Below the pieces are notes generated by a model. It was not told where the DNA came from and made no database searches. It worked only from the letters and a program-made list of their open reading frames with translations. This document shows, one piece after another, positions 5,967 to 10,950 of a stretch of DNA of 10,950 nucleotides (within the stretch, counting starts at the first letter, position 1; the number at the start of each line of letters is the position of its first letter). The position numbers were made by a program, and so were the translations under genes. Source of the stretch: JAFLUQ01 sp964551215 (GTDB taxonomy: Bacteria; Bacillota; Clostridia; UMGS1883); the NCBI GenBank assembly GCA_964551215.1, contig CAZKBV010000053.1, positions 1-10,950 of the forward strand. The letters run 5' to 3'.

Positions 5967-6587
5967 TCATCCTTTCTCGGAAAAAACTTCCATAAATTCG
6001 TCTAATTTGTATTTGTCTTTAACTCCGTCCGTCTCGAAGCCTCCGGACATATCTATTCCGTAGGGGGTTACCGCGGAAAGGACAGCCCTTAAATTTTGCG
6101 CGTTTATTCCGCCGGCCAAAAAATACGGCCTTTGAGGATTGACCTTTGCCAGAAGGGACAGGTTTATATTTTCTCCCGTGCCGCCGTAGGCGGTTTTTGA
6201 AAACGCGTCGAAAAGCAGCATATCCGCCGAGGAGGAAAGGGCGTTCTCTACGTCCGCTTCGCTCCTCACCCTTACGGCCTTCCATATTTCTCCGCCGTAA
6301 AGAGCGCGGAGGTTTTTTATATATTCCTCGTCCTCGTCGCCGTGGAGCTGAACGGCTTTAAGACCCGCCACGCGGGCGATTTCCGCCACAGCTTCGGCGG
6401 ATTCGTTCACGAAAACCCCCACGGGGGAAATTCCGCTTTTAAGGCTTATGCTCAGGATTTTCGCGCTTTGGGGAGAAATATACCGGAAGGATTTTTTGTA
6501 AAACACAAAGCCGATGTAATCCGGACGGACGGAATTTACAATTTCCACATCCTCAATGCGGCGGATTCCGCAAAGCTTCAGCTTCAT
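5967..6587 (-). CDS. trpF: Phosphoribosylanthranilate isomerase
   Basis: A 206-residue TIM-barrel enzyme that carries out the Amadori rearrangement of phosphoribosylanthranilate to CdRP. The general-base cysteine is Cys6 (KLCGI) and the catalytic acid is Asp127 (LLFDAF). Other family marks are QLHGDE (80-85), GGTG (135-138) and the phosphate-binding LAGGIN (157-162). The C-terminal IDMSGGFE segment (178-185) replaces the common VDVSSGVE form. The ATG overlaps the trpC stop as ATGA (4 bases), and a GGGAGGG site lies inside the end of trpC, so coupling is likely. It is separate from trpC, unlike the enterobacterial TrpC-TrpF fusion. Confidence 0.97.
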   Translation of the reverse strand: MKLKLCGIRRIEDVEIVNSVRPDYIGFVFYKKSFRYISPQSAKILSISLKSGISPVGVFVNESAEAVAEIARVAGLKAVQLHGDEDEEYIKNLRALYGGEIWKAVRVRSEADVENALSSSADMLLFDAFSKTAYGGTGENINLSLLAKVNPQRPYFLAGGINAQNLRAVLSAVTPYGIDMSGGFETDGVKDKYKLDEFMEVFSEKG

Positions 6588-7357
6588 AAGGCTCCCTCCC
6601 TTATAGAGGCGAGAAGGGCGGGATCGCGCATAAGGCTTTCACCTATGAGCGCGGCTTTTGCTCCGCTTTTCATTACCCTTAAAACGTCATCGGCGGAAAG
6701 CATACCGCTTTCGGAAACTATGACGCCCTCCTTCGGGACAAGGGCGGCCAATTTTTCGGTGACGGCCAAATCCACCCGAAACGTTTTCAAATCTCGGTTG
6801 TTTATGCCGAAGATGTCCGCTCCGGCGGCCTTGCAGATTTTAAGCTCCGCCTCGTTGTGACTTTCGCAAAGGCAGCTTAGACCCAAGTCTCCGGCAATCG
6901 CCATAAGGCGTTTCATTTCTTCGGCGGTCAGCATTGCGGCTATTAGCAGCACGGCGTCCGCCCCCAAGGCTCTTGCCTCGTAAATCTGGTAGGAATCGAA
7001 AATAAAGTCCTTCCTGAGCAGCGGAACGCTCACATTTTTGCGTATTTCCTTTAGGTATTCCCCGCTGCCCATGAAGTAATGCTCCTCCGTGAGAACGCTT
7101 ATGGCGGCGGCTCCGTTCTTCTCGTATTTTACGGCGATTTCCGACGGGCGGAAGTCGTCGGCGATAATCCCCTTGGAGGGGCTGGCCTTTTTTACCTCGG
7201 AAATTATGTTTATCCCTTTTTCGGAAATAGCTTTTTTAAAATCCAAGGGCGGACGGGAGCAGCTTAGGGCCAAAGCTTTCATCTCCTCGGGAGAAACCCT
7301 TGCCTTTTCCCGGGCGAGCTGCTCACGGCGGCGCTTTAATATGTCGTCAAGAATCAT
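6584..7357 (-). CDS. trpC: Indole-3-glycerol-phosphate synthase
   Basis: A 257-residue TIM-barrel enzyme that closes CdRP to indole-3-glycerol phosphate with loss of CO2 and water. Active-site segments are SEVKKASPSKG (53-63; Glu54 and Lys56), LLRKDF (113-118; Lys116), GINNRDL (184-190) and SESG (215-218). The usual LVEVH strand reads LCESH here (163-167), keeping the glutamate. The N-terminal ILDDILKRRREQ helix is typical. ATG 7357 was chosen because GAGGTG sits about 6 bases upstream; an in-frame GTG at 7366 overlaps that site. It begins 18 bases after trpGD ends and overlaps trpF by 4 bases. Confidence 0.97.
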   Translation of the reverse strand: MILDDILKRRREQLAREKARVSPEEMKALALSCSRPPLDFKKAISEKGINIISEVKKASPSKGIIADDFRPSEIAVKYEKNGAAAISVLTEEHYFMGSGEYLKEIRKNVSVPLLRKDFIFDSYQIYEARALGADAVLLIAAMLTAEEMKRLMAIAGDLGLSCLCESHNEAELKICKAAGADIFGINNRDLKTFRVDLAVTEKLAALVPKEGVIVSESGMLSADDVLRVMKSGAKAALIGESLMRDPALLASIREGAL

Positions 7358-7375
7358 CTGTATCACCTCGACTGA

Positions 7376-9001
7376 TTAACTGTTGGTCACTTCTATAAGC
7401 AGATTGAGCTTTTTCATGGCGGCTCCGCTGTCTATGGATTCCTCGGCAAGCCTTACGCCTTCCCCTATTGAAGCGGCCTTTCCGCAGATGTAAAGGGCGC
7501 AGGCCGAGTTAAACACAACAATGTCCCGCTTTGCCCCTCTAAGCGCGCCGGAAAGAATATCGGTTGTAATTTTTGCGTTTTCGGCGGGAGCGCCGCCCGT
7601 AAGCTCCTCAGGCTTATAGACCCCCAAGCCGTAATCCGCCGGATTGATGGTGTATTCCTCTATGGAGCCGTCGTCCTTAAGCTCACACACGTATGTGTCG
7701 CCGGTGACGGTTATTTCGTCCAGACCGTCGCTGCCGCATACAACCATAGAATGTTCAAAGCCGAGATTTTTGTATACTTGGCACAAGGGGCGAAGCAGGC
7801 TTTTGTCGTAGCAGCCGGCCACAATGTGCTTGTTGAACGCCGGATTGCTGAGAGGCCCCAGAATGTTGAACACCGTTCTAAGCCCTGTTTCCCGCCGCGC
7901 CGGACCGGCAAAGCGCATACTCTTGTGGTAGCTTTGAGCGAAAAGAAAGGCTACGCCGCAGCGGTCAAATATTTCTTTGGACCTTTCCGGCGGGAAGCTG
8001 ATTTTAACCCCCAATGCCTCCAGCACGTCGGCGGCCCCGCTTTTGCTGGAAACGCTTCTGTTGCCGTGCTTGGCGACCTTCTGACCGCAGCCCCCGATTA
8101 CAAAGGCGGCGGTGGTTGAAATATTGAAAGTTCCCGCCATATCTCCGCCGGTGCCGACAATGTCTACGGCGTCCTCGCCGCCCTCGGCCTTTGTGGCGTT
8201 GGAGCGCATGGCCTCGGCGCAGCCGGTAATTTCATCTATTGTTTCGCCCTTTACGCGCAGAGCCGTGATAAAGGAGGCTATCTGGGCGTCCGTAGCCCGC
8301 CCTTGCATGATGATGTTCATTGCGTCGAAGGCTTCGTCCTTGGAGAGATTTTTCCTGTCCGCGGCAATGGCGATGTACCTTTTAAGCTCCGTCTTTTCGG
8401 CCTGTTCGGTTTTCGGCGCGTTAATCCGAAGTCCGGCCAAAGTCAGGAAGTTAGCCGTAATAACCGCGCCCTCCTTTGTCAGCACGCTTTCCGGATGGAA
8501 CTGTATGCCGAAGGTGAGATGGGTCTTGTGCTTTACGCCCATTATCTGGCCAAGCTCATCCTCGGCGATGACTTCAAGGCAGTCGGGGAGAGAGCTTCGC
8601 TCGATAATAAGGGAGTGATACCGACCCACTTCCGTTATCGGTTTAAGCCCTTTAAAGAGAGGGCAGTTCGGATTCAGCTTTACGAGGGATTTTTTCCCGT
8701 GGACGGGAGCGCTCGCGAGAGTTATCTCGGCGCCGAAGGCTTCCCCGACGGACTGCTCTCCCAAGCATATTCCCAGTATGGGTATGCGCCCCGAAAACCG
8801 CTTTATTGCCTCCACGCATATTCCGGCGTCCTTGGGATAGCCCGGCCCCGGGGAGATTATAATGGCCTCGGGCTTCATTTCCTCGATTTCCTCAAGGGTA
8901 ATTTCGTCGTTGCGCGCAACCTTTATGTGGGGGTACATTTCTCCTATCTGCTGGTATAGGTTGTAGGTAAAGCTGTCGTAATTGTCAATCATTAAAATCA
9001 T
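7376..9001 (-). CDS. trpGD: Fused anthranilate synthase glutaminase / anthranilate phosphoribosyltransferase
   Basis: A 541-residue two-domain protein. Residues 1-190 are the TrpG glutamine amidotransferase, supplying ammonia to TrpE: the oxyanion segment SPGPGYPKDAG (50-60), nucleophile Cys79 in GICLGEQ, and His169/Glu171 in FHPES complete the triad. The nucleophile motif has Glu82 where GxCLGHQ is usual. After a charged linker (about 192-206), residues 207-541 are TrpD, which transfers phosphoribose from PRPP to anthranilate: GTGGD (283-287), NISTTAAF (293-300) and KHGNRSVSSKSGAADVLEALG (from 311) are the PRPP and anthranilate sites. The junction is continuous with no stop. The same fusion is known in E. 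coli. The ATG at 9001 follows AAAGGA about 10 bases upstream, and it begins 60 bases after trpE. Confidence 0.97.
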   Translation of the reverse strand: MILMIDNYDSFTYNLYQQIGEMYPHIKVARNDEITLEEIEEMKPEAIIISPGPGYPKDAGICVEAIKRFSGRIPILGICLGEQSVGEAFGAEITLASAPVHGKKSLVKLNPNCPLFKGLKPITEVGRYHSLIIERSSLPDCLEVIAEDELGQIMGVKHKTHLTFGIQFHPESVLTKEGAVITANFLTLAGLRINAPKTEQAEKTELKRYIAIAADRKNLSKDEAFDAMNIIMQGRATDAQIASFITALRVKGETIDEITGCAEAMRSNATKAEGGEDAVDIVGTGGDMAGTFNISTTAAFVIGGCGQKVAKHGNRSVSSKSGAADVLEALGVKISFPPERSKEIFDRCGVAFLFAQSYHKSMRFAGPARRETGLRTVFNILGPLSNPAFNKHIVAGCYDKSLLRPLCQVYKNLGFEHSMVVCGSDGLDEITVTGDTYVCELKDDGSIEEYTINPADYGLGVYKPEELTGGAPAENAKITTDILSGALRGAKRDIVVFNSACALYICGKAASIGEGVRLAEESIDSGAAMKKLNLLIEVTNS

Positions 9002-9061
9002 GGTTTATCTGTCCTTTCTTTTATTTTATTTTCTTTGCTTGAATAAGGCTTTAAAAATTTT

Positions 9062-10528
9062 TTAAAGCTCGTTGGCTCTTTCAATAGCCTTAAGCATTGC
9101 GTAGGCCTTGTTTTTGGATTCGGCGTATTCCTTTTTGGGGTCGCTGTCCGCCACAACTCCGCCGCCGGCCTGAACGTAGGCTTTGCCGTTTCGGAAAAGC
9201 ACAGTCCTTATGGCAATGCAGGTGTCCATGTTGCCGTCGAAGGCCAGATACCCTACAGTTCCGCCGTAAAGACCTCTTTGGGTTGTTTCCAGCTCGTCGA
9301 TTATTTCCATTGCCCTTATTTTCGGCGCGCCGCTGAGAGTTCCCGCCGGCAGTACGCTCATCAAAGCGTCCACGGCGGTTTTGTCATCGCGGAGATCGCC
9401 GTAAACGTCGCTGACAATGTGCATTATCCTTGAATAGCGCTCAATGTGCATAAGGTTTTCCGCCCTTACTGAGCCGAATTTGCTCACCTTGCCGACGTCG
9501 TTCCTTCCCAAATCCACCAGCATCGTATGCTCCGCAAGCTCCTTGGGGTCGTTTATGAGCCGCTTTTCGTTGGCGGCGTCCTCCTCGGGGGTTTCGCCTC
9601 GGCGTATTGTCCCGGCAATGGGCTTTGTCATGCACAGCCCGTTTGTTACGCTCAGCAGCTTTTCCGGAGAGGCTCCGGCAATTTTATAATCCGGATGCTT
9701 GAAATAGTAAAGGTAGGGGGAAGGGTTTGTGGAGCGAAGCATCCTGTATACGTCGTAAGGCTCCGCCACGGTTTCCGCTTCAAACCTTTGGGAAGGCACC
9801 ACCTGAAAAATATCGCCGTTTCTGATATATTCCTTTGCCTTTTCCACATTGGCAATGTACTGCTCCTCGGAAATATTACTGGTGACCTTTACCGGCCTAA
9901 TGTCCTTCACGGCCTTTTCCTTGGGAGTGTAATTTTCTATGGCGCGGATTATTTTTTCCGCCTTGGCCTCCGCGAGGGAATATTTGTTTTCCTCATCGCC
10001 CTTTGTAATGTTGAAAATGCAAATAACCTCGTTTGTCAAGTGGTCATAGGCCACAAGCTCTTCGTAAAGGAAAAGGTCGATGTCCGGTATGCCCAAATCG
10101 TCCTTGGGGGGATTGGAAAGCCGCGGCTCCGCGTAGCGTATGGTGTCGTAGCCGAAGTATCCCACAAACCCTCCCGTAAGGCCGGGGCCGTTTTTAACAA
10201 CGGGGCTGGAGAAATTTTTCATAAGCTCCCTGAAAAGAGCGGGGATGTCGTTTGCGTCGAATTCCTTCGCGCGGCCGTTTTCAACGTATCGTCCCTTCCG
10301 GTTCTTTACGGAAAGCTCGGCCTTGGGATTTATGCCCATGAAGGAATAACGCTGCCACTGCTGGTCGCTGCTGACGCTTTCAAGGATGAAGGCGTTGTCG
10401 GCATTTTGGCTTATAGCTTCAAAAATTCTTACCGGAGTTACTCCGTCGCACAGACGGCGGTAGAAAACCGGCGCGTGAGTGTAGCTTTTAAGAAGCTCCT
10501 TTACTTGCGTGACGTTCGGTGTTAACAT
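9062..10528 (-). CDS. trpE: Anthranilate synthase component I
   Basis: A 488-residue chorismate-binding enzyme that makes anthranilate from chorismate with ammonia from the TrpG domain; it is the first committed step. The N-terminal domain has the feedback site for L-tryptophan: ILES (48-51) and YSFMG (61-65), corresponding to the LLES-type motif, so allosteric inhibition is expected. Catalytic-domain marks are NPSPY (268-272), KPIAGTIRRG (302-311), LGRNDVG (340-346), GTLSGAPK (396-403) and AGGGVVADSDP (454-464). The ATG at 10528 has GGAGG 8 bases upstream; an in-frame TTG at 10555 lacks a site. It is the first structural gene after the T-box leader. Confidence 0.98.
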   Translation of the reverse strand: MLTPNVTQVKELLKSYTHAPVFYRRLCDGVTPVRIFEAISQNADNAFILESVSSDQQWQRYSFMGINPKAELSVKNRKGRYVENGRAKEFDANDIPALFRELMKNFSSPVVKNGPGLTGGFVGYFGYDTIRYAEPRLSNPPKDDLGIPDIDLFLYEELVAYDHLTNEVICIFNITKGDEENKYSLAEAKAEKIIRAIENYTPKEKAVKDIRPVKVTSNISEEQYIANVEKAKEYIRNGDIFQVVPSQRFEAETVAEPYDVYRMLRSTNPSPYLYYFKHPDYKIAGASPEKLLSVTNGLCMTKPIAGTIRRGETPEEDAANEKRLINDPKELAEHTMLVDLGRNDVGKVSKFGSVRAENLMHIERYSRIMHIVSDVYGDLRDDKTAVDALMSVLPAGTLSGAPKIRAMEIIDELETTQRGLYGGTVGYLAFDGNMDTCIAIRTVLFRNGKAYVQAGGGVVADSDPKKEYAESKNKAYAMLKAIERANEL

Positions 10529-10561
10529 AATACATTCCTCCAATTTAAAATACAATATAAC

Positions 10562-10598
10562 AATATAAAAAGCCCCACTGACATAAAGTCAATGGGGC
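10562..10598 (-). terminator. Conditional terminator of the T-box leader
   Basis: GCCCCATTGAC (10598-10588) pairs with GTCAGTGGGGC (10582-10572) around a five-base loop, an 11-bp stem with one G-U pair, followed by TTTTT. Its 5' arm (10598-10594) is the same GCCCC used by the antiterminator, so the two folds exclude each other. It ends about 35 bases before the trpE start. Confidence 0.93.
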
Positions 10599-10838
10599 GA
10601 AATATACTTCGCGGTGCCACCCAAATTCGAGGGAAAACCCCTCCTCTGAGAGTACAAACATACTCCTATTCCTTAACGCGGAATATACGGCGCAGATACT
10701 GAAAAAACTGTTCTCCTTGCTCCTCGCGAATCCATTCGCAATCACGCGCTGTACCGGATCTCAGCGAAACCGGCTCTCTGTAACAGCGTTGAGTAACGCT
10801 ACTTACCTTCGGTCAAAGGATTTAAAAATATTTAATTT
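10562..10838 (-). promoter_or_regulatory. T-box riboswitch leader specific for tRNA-Trp
   Basis: A tRNA-sensing leader of about 280 bases before trpE. Reading the minus strand, the S-turn AGTA lies at 10803-10800. The distal stem I has AGAGAG followed by CCGG pairing with CCGG, enclosed by CGCTGT/ACAGCG. The specifier side shows GAA-TGG-A, with TGG (Trp codon) at 10734-10732. The T-box sequence GGGTGGCACCGCG (10622-10610) matches the family consensus. Its antiterminator can be drawn directly: GGG (10622-10620), a seven-base bulge TGGCACC, GCGAA (10612-10608) pairing with TTCGC (10601-10597), then CCC (10596-10594). UGGC in the bulge is complementary to GCCA, the discriminator G plus CCA of bacterial tRNA-Trp. 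Uncharged tRNA-Trp should stabilise the antiterminator and permit transcription of the operon. Confidence 0.95.
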
Positions 10839-10844
10839 AATGAT

Positions 10845-10873
10845 ATTATACGGCGTAAAACGGAATTTGTCAA
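10845..10873 (-). promoter_or_regulatory. Consensus sigma-A promoter of the tryptophan operon
   Basis: On the minus strand TTGACA (10873-10868), exactly 17 bases, then TATAAT (10850-10845): both hexamers are perfect. A/T-rich tracts upstream (10874-10920) could act as an UP element. The start site would be near 10838, at the 5' end of the T-box. A promoter this strong fits control by attenuation rather than by initiation. Confidence 0.93.
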
Positions 10874-10921
10874 TAGTTTTTTGAAAATTTTTAAAATATT
10901 TTTTTAATACCGATTTTTTTC

Positions 10922-10950
10922 TTGATTTTTTCCGGCTTGTATGATATAAT
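10922..10950 (+). promoter_or_regulatory. Divergent sigma-A promoter reading out of the window
   Basis: TTGATT (10922-10927), a 17-base spacer and perfect TATAAT (10945-10950), with TG one base before the -10 (extended -10). It points away from the tryptophan operon, so a plus-strand gene probably starts just beyond the right edge. The about 50-base A/T-rich stretch between the two promoters holds no gene. Confidence 0.6.

Noticed and set aside
5025..6005. A 326-codon open frame on the plus strand opposite trpB
   Set aside because: It is a shadow of trpB; its long open length comes from the codon bias of the real gene on the minus strand.
9527..10525. A 332-codon open frame on the plus strand opposite trpE
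   Set aside because: It is the reverse complement of a full-length, motif-complete trpE, has no recognisable domains, and no ribosome site supports it.
10785..10800. AGCGTTGAGTAACGCT as a separate palindromic operator
   Set aside because: It lies inside the T-box stem I region, where its bases are better explained by the T-box fold (CGCTGT/ACAGCG pairing and the AGTA S-turn).
1..10950. CRISPR arrays, insertion sequences, tRNA or rRNA genes, prophage or defence genes
   Set aside because: I found no repeat-spacer series, transposase or integrase motif, cloverleaf sequence or defence-type domain on either strand.

Overview
The window looks like chromosomal DNA from a spore-forming member of the Clostridia (Firmicutes). 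The evidence is a cotJ spore-coat operon, strong GGAGG-type ribosome binding sites, near-consensus sigma-A promoters, and a T-box leader in front of a tryptophan operon. GC content is moderate and I cannot name a genus. No mobile element, CRISPR array, tRNA or rRNA is visible.

Layout. Positions 14-1085 (minus strand) hold cotJA, cotJB and cotJC, tightly spaced; CotJC keeps all five manganese-catalase ligands. From 1279 to 3872 three plus-strand genes follow, each with a recognisable sigma-A-like promoter: a 69-residue four-cysteine protein of unknown function (best start GTG at 1351), a 12-TM-type permease of the ArsB/NhaD/SLC13 superfamily, and a cytidylate-kinase-like P-loop protein. The leader of the permease gene holds a row of hexamers spaced 11 bp apart and a possible 26-codon ORF.

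From 10873 down to 3918 (minus strand) lies a complete tryptophan operon: consensus promoter, T-box leader, trpE, a fused trpGD, trpC, trpF, trpB, trpA and an intrinsic terminator. Together these encode every step from chorismate to L-tryptophan. Spacing is tight or overlapping after trpGD. The leader has a UGG specifier, an antiterminator with a seven-base bulge whose UGGC should pair with the G-CCA end of tRNA-Trp, and a mutually exclusive terminator. Uncharged tRNA-Trp should therefore switch the operon on. The operon terminator lies between convergent genes.

A plus-strand promoter reads out of the right edge, so a divergent gene probably starts just outside. Most of the window is well-understood core metabolism and sporulation. 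The less explained parts are the small cysteine protein, the phased repeats and mini-ORF before the permease, and the unknown substrates of the permease and the kinase-like protein.
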